DNA from: Cytophagaceae bacterium
GTDB lineage: Bacteria > Bacteroidota > Bacteroidia > Cytophagales > Spirosomataceae
DNA: 64,000 nt
Direction of reading: 5' to 3'
Assembly (NCBI GenBank): GCA_947450365.1
Contig: CANFVE010000002.1
Coordinates: 1 to 64,000, forward strand
Both the position numbers and the translations under genes were made by a program. Under the pieces are notes generated by a model, which was not told where the DNA came from, did no database searches, and worked only from the letters and a program-made list of their open reading frames with translations. Of the stretch, positions 21,858-30,570 are shown piece by piece (the first letter of the stretch is position 1; the number at the start of each line of letters is the position of its first letter).

Positions 21858-23073
21858 ATTCGAGGGCAGCATGTTTGCCGGCAATGAAACCCGTGGTCCA
21901 TGCGGCCTGAAAATTAAATCCACCCGTAATGCCGTCAATATCCATGACCTCGCCTGCAAAAAAAAGGCCGGGGTGACGCAAACTCTCCATGCTGTGTGGG
22001 TTGATCTCCGACAAATCAACACCGCCGGCAGTTACGAATTCTTCTTTGAAGGTGGTTTTTCCTTGGACGCGATACCGGTCGTTGAGGAGGCAATTGACCA
22101 ACTTATTGATATTTTTCTGACCGATGTCCACCCAGCGCGATGAGGGGTCGATCGAGTTTTTGGTCAATAAAAAATTCCATAGGCGCGCCGGAATCGGAAA
22201 GGGATTTAGATTTCCGAGCATTTTTCCCCCATGGACTTTCATGGTTTCCGCAAATGTCTCTCGAAGTGTGGGTTCCTTTTCTTGGTCGAGCCAGTTCACC
22301 AAAATCGCAAATTGATATTCCTTATCGGCCAAAATACGTGCTCCCCATGCGGATAATTGCAAAACCGCCGGGCCACTCATGCCCCAATGGGTGATCAACA
22401 AGGGTCCTTGGCCAAGCAGTTTTTGCCCTTCGATTCGTAAGGTCGCTTTTTCCACTACCAAGCCCATAAATTCTCGGATGGATTCGTGGGGCATATTAAA
22501 GGTAAAAAGGGATGGCTGGGGAGAAATGATGGTATGTGTTAATTCGGATAGAAAATCGAATCCGGTGGATTTGGGTTGGCCCCCTACGGTGACAATGACC
22601 CGATCGGCAAATTCAGATTCCTCCTTGAATTTCAATTCAAAACCGCCTTCTAGCGGGATGATGGCATCAACGCCCCTGTGTAGAATCGTTTGAATACCTA
22701 ATATACGGGATTCAGCAAGGAAGCAATTGATGATGCTTTGGGATTCGTTGGATAGGGGAAAAATACATCCGTCGGGATAGGTTTTTAAGGCTACGCCGCG
22801 TGACTCAAACCACTGGACCGTATCCTGCGCATTAAATTGCTCAAAGGCCTTTTTTAGAAATTTTTCTCCCCGTGGGTAATTGGCCGCGAGAAGGCGATTG
22901 TTAAACGTGGCATTCGTGACATTGCATCGCCCGCCGCCGGAAATCTTTACCTTTCCCAAAAATTTCGATGTCCTTTCATAGATGCGAACGTCCATGTCAG
23001 GATTTTCGATTTTAGCTGAAATAGCTGCAAAAAAACCGGCTGCGCCGCCGCCGATGATGGCAATCTTGGTCAA
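21856..23073 (-). CDS. HI0933/BaiN-family FAD-dependent oxidoreductase
   Basis: IAIIGGGAAGFFAAISA, KVKISGGGRCNVTNATFN, FAGEVMDIDGITGGFNFQAAWTTGFIAG. Confidence 0.92.
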   Translation of the reverse strand: MTKIAIIGGGAAGFFAAISAKIENPDMDVRIYERTSKFLGKVKISGGGRCNVTNATFNNRLLAANYPRGEKFLKKAFEQFNAQDTVQWFESRGVALKTYPDGCIFPLSNESQSIINCFLAESRILGIQTILHRGVDAIIPLEGGFELKFKEESEFADRVIVTVGGQPKSTGFDFLSELTHTIISPQPSLFTFNMPHESIREFMGLVVEKATLRIEGQKLLGQGPLLITHWGMSGPAVLQLSAWGARILADKEYQFAILVNWLDQEKEPTLRETFAETMKVHGGKMLGNLNPFPIPARLWNFLLTKNSIDPSSRWVDIGQKNINKLVNCLLNDRYRVQGKTTFKEEFVTAGGVDLSEINPHSMESLRHPGLFFAGEVMDIDGITGGFNFQAAWTTGFIAGKHAALE

Positions 23074-23089
23074 GGAATTTGGAATTAAA

Positions 23090-23113
23090 GGCCTGCGTTT
23101 TTACACGCAGGCC
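23090..23113. terminator. Perfect 9-bp hairpin between two minus-strand genes
   Basis: ggcctgcgt-ttttac-acgcaggcc; just downstream of the 23143 stop and upstream of the next gene's start at 23073. Confidence 0.55.
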
Positions 23114-23142
23114 AATGGGTTGCACAAAGGTACCCAAATTCT

Positions 23143-25782
23143 TTATTTTTTCTGTTCCGCCAAAAAGCTAATTAAGGACGCAAATTCTTCGTAGGAAAGT
23201 TCATTAGCTAAACCCGTGGGCATCATCGAATTTTCCATTTCCTTGCGTTGTGCGATATCGGCCACTTTAATGTTGGTAATCTGACCAGTAATATCCCGCA
23301 TCGTGATTCGTTCAGGCGTTTCTGACGTCACAAAGCCCATGTATTCTTTTTTGTTTTTGGTGGTGATGAGCACCGTGGCAAAGCCCTGAGAAATCGATGC
23401 GTTTGGTTTTAGGATGGATTCAGCGATTTGTTCTCGGTTCATAATGGCGCCAATTTGCCCCATATAAGGCCCTTTGAGGGCATCTCCCGCCTTTAAACTG
23501 TGGCATACCACGCAGCCTTGTTTGGTGAAAATAGCCCGACCATTCATCGGGTTCCCCGTAATTTTGGCCATGGCCAACATCACGTCTTCGATGGAAGCAT
23601 TCCCGATTTGCCCTTTTTTATTGCGAATCGCCTCTAAATCCACCTTACTTTCATCCTTTGCCACGAGTACTTCTGAATTTCCTAATTCGGTTATATCCAT
23701 TTGGAACTTCTCATTTAAATCCGCGAAATAGGCTTTATCCGAACTAGCGGCTTGATTACGTAGCAAAAAGGATTTGATGGAAGCAGAACCTTCCCATTCC
23801 ACCGGTCGGTAATAGGGGCCATGGCCATTCGGTTTCGTGCTCCACCAAAAGTCCCCCGCATAGGGGCCTTCTTTTTTGTACAACCGGGCAAGGGTTTGCA
23901 TGATTGATTTTTTGATTCCCGCATTTTCAGGTTTCGTATAGGCTTTTATAAGTCCATTCACCACTTTTTCACTTGGCATGTAGCGCAACGCCCAAAGCGC
24001 AATGCCACTATTTTTTGATCCCACGGCCTTTAATGCCTCATCTTCTGCTTGTAAACTGATTAAGGCACGAACGGCTACGTGGGCCGGAATGATGCTCGAA
24101 TTCGGCGTAGCGTGTGGGCCTTCTTTGTCTTTCGGAGGGGCAACGAATGAAGCCGGTAATTTCGTTTGCAATAAAGAGGAGATGGCTTCCCTTTTTCCCA
24201 ATCGGCCTAGGCCTATCGCCGCGGCAACTTGAATGCGAGGCGATGCATCCTTTAATCCGGCGATGAAGGGTGCGAGTGGCACTTGCTTCGCCCACGCTTT
24301 GCGGTCTGATAAGGCGCGTAAAGCCAATTCCTTCACATTGGGGTCCCCAACGAGGCTAAGTAAGGAAGGAATTCCGGTTTCCCCAGCGAGTTGGGCATAG
24401 GTAAAAATACCCGCTGATCGCGCGGCTCGACTTTGTTTTTTGTCGGCCGCAATCGCCCATGCGATGGCTGAGGCTTCTTTTTTATTGCGAGTGAGCAGTT
24501 CTTGTTGGGCCACTAATCGACCCACCGCACTCGTTGAACTTAACAGTTTTCCTAATTCGGCTACGGACAATTTGCCCACTTCTGGAAAGGCCTTGTAGGT
24601 CCAGCCTTTCGGTACCGCCCGCACCACAAACCCTTTGATGGGACTTCCTGAAAAACCAGCGCCATCCCAGGCGGCTAAATAGAGTCGACCGGAACCATCC
24701 ACGTCGAGGTCGGTGATTTGCTTCAATTTAATAAAATTCTCATCTTTTTGTGTATAACTCGCCCCATCAGGTTGCACGCGGTGGATATACAACATGCTAT
24801 TTCCCCAATCGGCCATCATCGGTACTTGGTTGTATTTAGCAGGCCAGGTCGGTTCATCCATAAATAAGGATCCTGTTCCAGATCCACCCCCTACATCCAC
24901 GAGCGCGGGTAAGATTTCCTCTGTAAAATGTTTAAATAAAAGGGGATAGCCATATTCACCGGATTGAATGTGGTGACTGAAACGGATGTTCCAGCCTGCG
25001 CCATCGTTCGTATTGTCCCGCGTAAAAATATTCATATAGGGATCGATGGCCACGTCATAAATATTCCGAGTACCATGCGTATAAACTTCCATTTCCGTGC
25101 CATCCGGACGGACCCGAACGATTCCACCGCCCAGCATCGTCATTTGTTTGCCACTGCGATCGGTGGCATTGTAAAAACCAAAGTCCCCCACGGCGATGTA
25201 AATCCATCCATCGATGCCCATGCGGATTCCATTGGTCGAGTGGTCAGTCCCCCGATTTTGAAGGAATTTAGGTGAACTGATGTGTTGGATCAATGGCTTC
25301 GACGGCCCATCCGCCTTTCCATCATGATCCGCATCTTCAAATACGACTAAATCCATGCCTGAGGCTTTGCCAGTTTCTTTTGAAAATACGGTATGAAGCA
25401 CATAGACCTTGTCACCCACAGAAAGAATGCCTCGAGGATTATCTACCTTGGCGAATTCCGTGCTTTTGTCGACTTTCCCATCCTGATTTTGGTCTTCTAA
25501 TTTTAAAATATATCCTAAACCTGGTGTTTTACCGAGGGACCCAATTTTATCAATCCCCACAAAGACCTCACCGGTCGCGGCCACAGCCAAACAAGCTGGA
25601 CTGGGAGCCAAATCGGAACTCGCGAAATTAGACACAGTTATGTCGTTTTCAGGCCATGCATTCGCATTTTTTAGGGTATCTACACGAACGAATTTTTTGG
25701 TTGGGGATGATTTGGGAATACTTATTTGCATGCCCCACAAAATCAAAAAGGCATACAGGATGCTTAATGAGAGCTTAATCAT
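23143..25782 (-). CDS. PVC-type heme-binding / sorbosone dehydrogenase-like beta-propeller with HEAT-like repeats and C-terminal cytochrome c domain
   Basis: Propeller (GIRMGIDGWIYIAVGDFGFY); HEAT-like helices; IFTKQGCVVCHSLKAGDALKGPYMGQIG (CxxCH); LISFLAEQ C-terminus. Confidence 0.85.
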   Translation of the reverse strand: MIKLSLSILYAFLILWGMQISIPKSSPTKKFVRVDTLKNANAWPENDITVSNFASSDLAPSPACLAVAATGEVFVGIDKIGSLGKTPGLGYILKLEDQNQDGKVDKSTEFAKVDNPRGILSVGDKVYVLHTVFSKETGKASGMDLVVFEDADHDGKADGPSKPLIQHISSPKFLQNRGTDHSTNGIRMGIDGWIYIAVGDFGFYNATDRSGKQMTMLGGGIVRVRPDGTEMEVYTHGTRNIYDVAIDPYMNIFTRDNTNDGAGWNIRFSHHIQSGEYGYPLLFKHFTEEILPALVDVGGGSGTGSLFMDEPTWPAKYNQVPMMADWGNSMLYIHRVQPDGASYTQKDENFIKLKQITDLDVDGSGRLYLAAWDGAGFSGSPIKGFVVRAVPKGWTYKAFPEVGKLSVAELGKLLSSTSAVGRLVAQQELLTRNKKEASAIAWAIAADKKQSRAARSAGIFTYAQLAGETGIPSLLSLVGDPNVKELALRALSDRKAWAKQVPLAPFIAGLKDASPRIQVAAAIGLGRLGKREAISSLLQTKLPASFVAPPKDKEGPHATPNSSIIPAHVAVRALISLQAEDEALKAVGSKNSGIALWALRYMPSEKVVNGLIKAYTKPENAGIKKSIMQTLARLYKKEGPYAGDFWWSTKPNGHGPYYRPVEWEGSASIKSFLLRNQAASSDKAYFADLNEKFQMDITELGNSEVLVAKDESKVDLEAIRNKKGQIGNASIEDVMLAMAKITGNPMNGRAIFTKQGCVVCHSLKAGDALKGPYMGQIGAIMNREQIAESILKPNASISQGFATVLITTKNKKEYMGFVTSETPERITMRDITGQITNIKVADIAQRKEMENSMMPTGLANELSYEEFASLISFLAEQKK

Positions 25783-25847
25783 AGATTGGTAGGTTTAGAA
25801 TTTGCGTGCTAATTTGGTAAAAAATAATGAATAAACATGCTTTTCCC

Positions 25848-25855
25848 TATATTTG
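25848..25855 (+). promoter_or_regulatory. -7 element TATATTTG (TAnnTTTG consensus)
   Basis: Exact consensus match upstream of the operon starting at 25881. Confidence 0.5.
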
Positions 25856-25880
25856 TAGCTATTCTAAACCTATATGATTC

Positions 25881-26819
25881 ATGGATTACCGTAAATTAGG
25901 CCAAACGGACATGCACGTGTCCATTCTTGGCTATGGGGCGTCTCCCTTGGGAAATGTGTTCGATGTGTGTGATGAACAAGAGGGGATTGATTCTGTGCAC
26001 ATGGCCATCGATCATGGCGTCAATTTTTTCGATGTGGCTCCTTTTTATGGAGAAACTTTGGCGGAAACGCGCTTGGGTCGGGCTTTGAAAGGGAAGCGTA
26101 CAGAGATTTATTTGGCTACCAAATGCGGGCGATATGGTTTGCGTGATTTTGATTTTTCGTATGATCGGATTATTCGAAGTATTGATGAGTCGTTAGCGCG
26201 TTTGCAGACGGATTATGTGGATTTATTTCAATTGCATGATATTGAATTTGTGAGTCGCCAACAAATCGTCGAGGAAGCCATTCCTGCCATCCAACACATC
26301 AAAGCCTCCGGAAAAGCGCGTTACGTCGGCCTGACAGGTTTACCCGTTCGGTATTTAGCCTCGTTGGTGCGGGAACATGCATTCGATACGGTTCTTTCCT
26401 GGGCCCATTATAATTTGATTCAAGATGAAATCATGGATGAATTGGTGCCTTTGTCGAAGGAAAAGGGATTTGGGTTGATGAACGCGGCGCCTTTGGTTCA
26501 GCGTATTCTTTCTGATGCCCAAATTCCCGCCTGGCATAATGCCCCTGCGGAGGTGAAGGCGATTCAAGGTCCTTTGTTGGCCCTCTGTCAAAAATACCAA
26601 GTTTCCCTGAGCGATGTAGCCATGCGCTTTGCCATGGATCAGGAAGCTATTTCGACCACGATTGTGGGCATGTGTGACATGCACATGATTCAAAGTAATT
26701 TGCGGGCTTTTCATTTACAGATGCCAGATGGGATTTTGGAGGAAATTGCGGCCTTGGTGGCACCGATTAAAAACAGGATGTGGTTTGAGGGTTTACCAGA
26801 AAATGATTTAAGAAATTAG
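25881..26819 (+). CDS. Aldo/keto reductase (L-fucose / D-threo-aldose dehydrogenase-like)
   Basis: MDYRKLGQTDMHVSILGYGASPLGNVF, HGVNFFDVAPFYG, DLFQLHDIEF, SKEKGFGLMNAAPL. Confidence 0.85.
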   Translation: MDYRKLGQTDMHVSILGYGASPLGNVFDVCDEQEGIDSVHMAIDHGVNFFDVAPFYGETLAETRLGRALKGKRTEIYLATKCGRYGLRDFDFSYDRIIRSIDESLARLQTDYVDLFQLHDIEFVSRQQIVEEAIPAIQHIKASGKARYVGLTGLPVRYLASLVREHAFDTVLSWAHYNLIQDEIMDELVPLSKEKGFGLMNAAPLVQRILSDAQIPAWHNAPAEVKAIQGPLLALCQKYQVSLSDVAMRFAMDQEAISTTIVGMCDMHMIQSNLRAFHLQMPDGILEEIAALVAPIKNRMWFEGLPENDLRN

Positions 26820-26821
26820 TT

Positions 26822-27853
26822 ATGAAGGCATTATTTTTAACGGCCATCGGGGAAACCGAGGTGCGAGATATCGAAAAGCCGGAGGTGACAGCGGGCCAAT
26901 TGCTTTTGAAAATTAGCAAAGTTGGCTTTTGCGGAGGCGATTTAAATGGCTTCAAAGGCTTATTTGAATTGCAAGAATATCCGAATGTGTTGGGCCACGA
27001 GGTGGGGGCGACGATTGAAGCGATCGGCGCTGAAGTTCCGGATGGTTTTCGAGTGGGTCAACAGGTAACCGTATATCCCTATTTGAATTGTGGAACTTGT
27101 ATTTCGTGCCGAAAGGGACGCCGGAATGCATGCCAGGATAATAAAACGATGGGTGTCCGCCGACCGGGTGCGATGACACGTTACATTACCTTGCCTTATA
27201 CGGATGTCTATGTTTCGGAGCATTTATCCATGACCGAGTTAGCTTTGGTGGAACCATTGACCGTGGGATTTCATGCGGTGGCACGGGGACGCGTGACGGC
27301 GCAGGATCGGGTGGCGGTGATTGGATGTGGCATCGTGGGGATGGGAGCGATTGCTTCTGCGGTGAATCGGGGAGCGGAGGTGATTGCCCTAGATTTAGAT
27401 GAAACGAAACTGGCCATCGCGCGGAAAATTGGTGTGGCGCATACGGTGAATACGAGTCAGGAATCTTTGGAGGAGGCTTTGGCGCGAATTACGCAGGGAG
27501 ATGGGCCGGATGTGATTATTGAGGCGGTGGGTAGTCATATTACCTATCGGGCGGCGGTGGAGGCGGTAGCCTACACGGGTCGGGTGGTGTGTATCGGATA
27601 TGCCAAAAAGGCCGTTGAATTTAACACGGGTGTTTTTGTGCGGAAGGAAATAGAAATAGTAGGCTCTCGGAATTGCACGGATGAATTTCCGGAGGTGATT
27701 GCGTATTTGGAAGCGGGTAAATTTCCGGTGGAGGAGGTGCTTAGTCGGGTCGTACCTTTATCCGAATCAGGAGCGGCATTAGCCGACTGGGCAGCAAATG
27801 CGCAGGGAATTGTCAAAATTATGGTGGACTTAGATGCGGAATCGGATGAGTAG
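26822..27853 (+). CDS. Zinc-dependent alcohol dehydrogenase (MDR family)
   Basis: VGFCGGDLNGFKG, GHEVGATIEAIG, structural-zinc Cys cluster NCGTCISCRKGRRNAC, VIGCGIVGMGA. Confidence 0.9.
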   Translation: MKALFLTAIGETEVRDIEKPEVTAGQLLLKISKVGFCGGDLNGFKGLFELQEYPNVLGHEVGATIEAIGAEVPDGFRVGQQVTVYPYLNCGTCISCRKGRRNACQDNKTMGVRRPGAMTRYITLPYTDVYVSEHLSMTELALVEPLTVGFHAVARGRVTAQDRVAVIGCGIVGMGAIASAVNRGAEVIALDLDETKLAIARKIGVAHTVNTSQESLEEALARITQGDGPDVIIEAVGSHITYRAAVEAVAYTGRVVCIGYAKKAVEFNTGVFVRKEIEIVGSRNCTDEFPEVIAYLEAGKFPVEEVLSRVVPLSESGAALADWAANAQGIVKIMVDLDAESDE

Positions 27854-28658
27854 ATCAAGTGTGACCATCGCCTTGGTGCCTGAAATCAAGCAAGGACCGT
27901 GGATTTATTGGCATAACCTAGAGACCTCGATACAAAAAGCTGCAGCCCTGGGATATGACGGAGTGGAATTATTTACGGCATCTGCGGATGCGGTGGATGT
28001 TTCGGTATTGAGGACATATTTGGAAGAATATTCGATGCGTATTTCGGCGGTGGGGACTGGCGCCGGTAAGGTGATTCAGGGCTTAACCCTCACGGATCCG
28101 AATCCTGAAATTCGTCAAAAGGCGATGGATTTTATTGCCGACATGGTGGCGTTTGGGGCGCAATTTCAGGCTCCGGCGATCATCGGTTCGATGCAAGGAA
28201 ATGCAGGTTCAGATCGGGCGGAGTCTTTGGCCTATTTGGCGCAGGACTTGAGGGAATTGGGGGCATTGGCGCTTTCCTTGGGGGTGTTTTTGATTTATGA
28301 GCCCTTGAATCGCTATGAGACGAATTTGTTTAATCGATTGGAGGATGCGGCGCAGTTTTTGGAGGATGAGGGGATCCAAGGCGTGGGTTTGCTGGCCGAT
28401 TTATTTCATATGAACATCGAAGAAAGCGATATTGCGGAATCGATTCGTCGGAATGCGAGTTGGATTCGCCATGTGCATTTTGCGGATAGTAATCGTCGGC
28501 CCATCGGAAATGGCCATACAGAAATGAATTCGGTAGCGGAGGCATTACGAGACATTGGCTATGACGGATTTGTTTCTGCGGAGGCTTTTCCTTGGCCGGA
28601 TTCGGAGGCGGCGGCCACCCAAACAATGACAGCGTTTAATCAATATTTTAAAAAATAG
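27846..28658 (+). CDS. Sugar phosphate isomerase/epimerase (xylose isomerase-like TIM barrel)
   Basis: LGYDGVELFTASAD, LIYEPLNRYETNLFNRLEDA, LLADLFHMNIEE, HVHFADSNRRPIGNGH, GYDGFVSAEAFPWPD. Confidence 0.88.
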   Translation: MSRSSVTIALVPEIKQGPWIYWHNLETSIQKAAALGYDGVELFTASADAVDVSVLRTYLEEYSMRISAVGTGAGKVIQGLTLTDPNPEIRQKAMDFIADMVAFGAQFQAPAIIGSMQGNAGSDRAESLAYLAQDLRELGALALSLGVFLIYEPLNRYETNLFNRLEDAAQFLEDEGIQGVGLLADLFHMNIEESDIAESIRRNASWIRHVHFADSNRRPIGNGHTEMNSVAEALRDIGYDGFVSAEAFPWPDSEAAATQTMTAFNQYFKK

Positions 28659-28660
28659 AT

Positions 28661-28996
28661 ATGCAAAAATTTTGTTTAGCCTTGGATTTAATTGACGATG
28701 AGGCATTGATTCAAGAATATGAAAAATACCACGCACCAGGAAATGCGTGGCCTGAGGTGACGCAGCATGACATCGACGCGGGTGTTTTAAACATCGAAAT
28801 TTTCCGGACGGGGAATCGGATGTTTATGATTTTGGAAACAGATGACAAATTCACGTTCGAGCAAAAGGCTATTTTTGACCAAACCAACCCGAAGATTGCC
28901 GCATGGGAGGAATTGATGTGGAAATTCCAAAAACCATTGCCTTGGGCGAAAGAAGGACAAAAATGGATTTTGATGGATCGTATTTTTAAATCCTAA
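28661..28996 (+). CDS. L-rhamnose/L-fucose mutarotase family (RhaM-like)
   Basis: 112-aa protein; YEKYHAPGNAWPEV, IEIFRTGNRMFMILE, WKFQKPLPWAKEGQKWILMDRIF. Confidence 0.85.
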   Translation: MQKFCLALDLIDDEALIQEYEKYHAPGNAWPEVTQHDIDAGVLNIEIFRTGNRMFMILETDDKFTFEQKAIFDQTNPKIAAWEELMWKFQKPLPWAKEGQKWILMDRIFKS

Positions 28997-29775
28997 GATT
29001 TGTTTTCAGCGCTTATAGGAGCTTGGCGATTTTTCACTTCGTCATAATGCGCTTCATAATCTTCGCGCAAGATATTCATCCAACGGTCCCAAAATAGGAA
29101 ATAAAGGCTATAATTTCCTTTGACATATTTATGGTGCATGTTGTGATTCACTGACGTATTCATCCATCTTCCAAACCAGTTTTTCGAAAATCCTTTGGGA
29201 TATAATTCCCAGCCCAAATGGCCATATACGTTGTACAAAAAGGAAAACAAGAAAAAGAAAAAAAGATGCGTTTTGTGCAAAGGCATTAGGAAAATAAAGA
29301 TGACAAAAATCCCCACCTCAACCACCGCTTCTCCAAAACTAAATGAATAAGCTGCCCACGGCGAGGGATTTGTGGACAAATGGTGTATGAGATGCATTTT
29401 TTTGTACAAGTACTTCGTATGTAATAATCGATGCATCCAATAAAAATAGGTGTCATGCAAAAAGGCCATGATAGGGAAGGCAAGGAAATAATAAAACCAT
29501 CCTCTTTCAGCTATTTCATCATATAATTGCGTGTAGGGTTTTAGCACCGGATTTTTAAAAAATAGAGTAGGAATTAAGGCAAAAAGGCCTATTGCGAAGA
29601 GGGAATTTAAGATTTCGCGGCGGTAATCCTTGGCCAGAGGAAATATTTTTTGAATCTTCTTATAACTCCATTTCGACTTATAAATCACATAAAATAGCAA
29701 GAAGAAAACGCCTGCAATGATGAAATAGCGACTTAGAATTTGAAGTAAAAAAAATAAATATTTCGTAATGGACAT
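28993..29775 (-). CDS. Sterol desaturase/fatty acid hydroxylase-family membrane protein
   Basis: His-box pattern: HDTYFYWMHRLLH, KKMHLIHHLS, NHNMHHKYVKGNYSLYFLFWDRWM. Confidence 0.92.
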   Translation of the reverse strand: MSITKYLFFLLQILSRYFIIAGVFFLLFYVIYKSKWSYKKIQKIFPLAKDYRREILNSLFAIGLFALIPTLFFKNPVLKPYTQLYDEIAERGWFYYFLAFPIMAFLHDTYFYWMHRLLHTKYLYKKMHLIHHLSTNPSPWAAYSFSFGEAVVEVGIFVIFIFLMPLHKTHLFFFFLFSFLYNVYGHLGWELYPKGFSKNWFGRWMNTSVNHNMHHKYVKGNYSLYFLFWDRWMNILREDYEAHYDEVKNRQAPISAENKS

Positions 29776-29862
29776 CGATGTGGTTAATCAATTAGGCTCA
29801 AATCTAAATAAAAAATCAATATCCTAAGACATAATAACGGTTAAAATTATAATCTAAAGGGT

Positions 29863-30570
29863 TTAATTTGTACGAAATCCATACACCATGGAATAGGAAC
29901 TTTGGGTTCCATCGCTGGTTTTGATGCACCAATAATAGGTGCTTGCTGCGTTTACATTGACCGTAAGAGATGCGGTCGTTGATTTAATGGAAGTGACACT
30001 TCGGTTTGTGACTTTGGCTACATCGGTATCGATGAAAATTTCATAGCTTAGTGTTTTGCTATCAGGATCTGAACCTAACCAGGTTAAATTCACCTTTCCT
30101 CCTATGGCGCTGATGGATGAGCCCGATGTGGGATTAATTGCCGTAGCTGGAAAAGGGGCGTAAGTTGATGTACCATCGCCGGCTAAATAGAATTTCCAAA
30201 CGGCACTGGCGGCAGTTTCTTTGACTTTGTTGGATTTGGAGATGATTTGCCAACTATACGGTACGCCTTTGTTCAAGGTCATTGTCGTCTTATCCCCATT
30301 CACGGTTTTCGTTGAACTCGTGAAATTCAACAGATTCGTCACTACCAAATCGTAATAATCCGTATCCTTTGCCACGCCCCACGAAAAACTTACATCGGCC
30401 CAGGTCTGACTTACACTTTGACCTTCCAAACAAACCGTTCCATTCGCCGGTAATGCCAACGTCGCCGCGACGGGAGGAGGCGATGTCGTCACGGGAACCA
30501 CATTTTCCCCACCTGATGAACAAGCGAAAAACCACAGACTCATGAAAACCATGATGGCTATATGTTTCAT
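29863..30570 (-). CDS. Lipoprotein with Ig/FN3-like domains
   Basis: Lipobox-like FFACSSG; two Ig-like beta segments (NPTSGSSISAIGGKVNLTWLGSDPDSKTLSYEIFIDT). Confidence 0.6.
   Translation of the reverse strand: MKHIAIMVFMSLWFFACSSGGENVVPVTTSPPPVAATLALPANGTVCLEGQSVSQTWADVSFSWGVAKDTDYYDLVVTNLLNFTSSTKTVNGDKTTMTLNKGVPYSWQIISKSNKVKETAASAVWKFYLAGDGTSTYAPFPATAINPTSGSSISAIGGKVNLTWLGSDPDSKTLSYEIFIDTDVAKVTNRSVTSIKSTTASLTVNVNAASTYYWCIKTSDGTQSSYSMVYGFRTN

Noticed and set aside
23143-25782. Adding the single-CxxCH PVC-type protein to the multiheme electron conduit
   Set aside because: It is a common sugar/alcohol dehydrogenase-like architecture 10 kb away on the far side of unrelated genes; no evidence of linkage.
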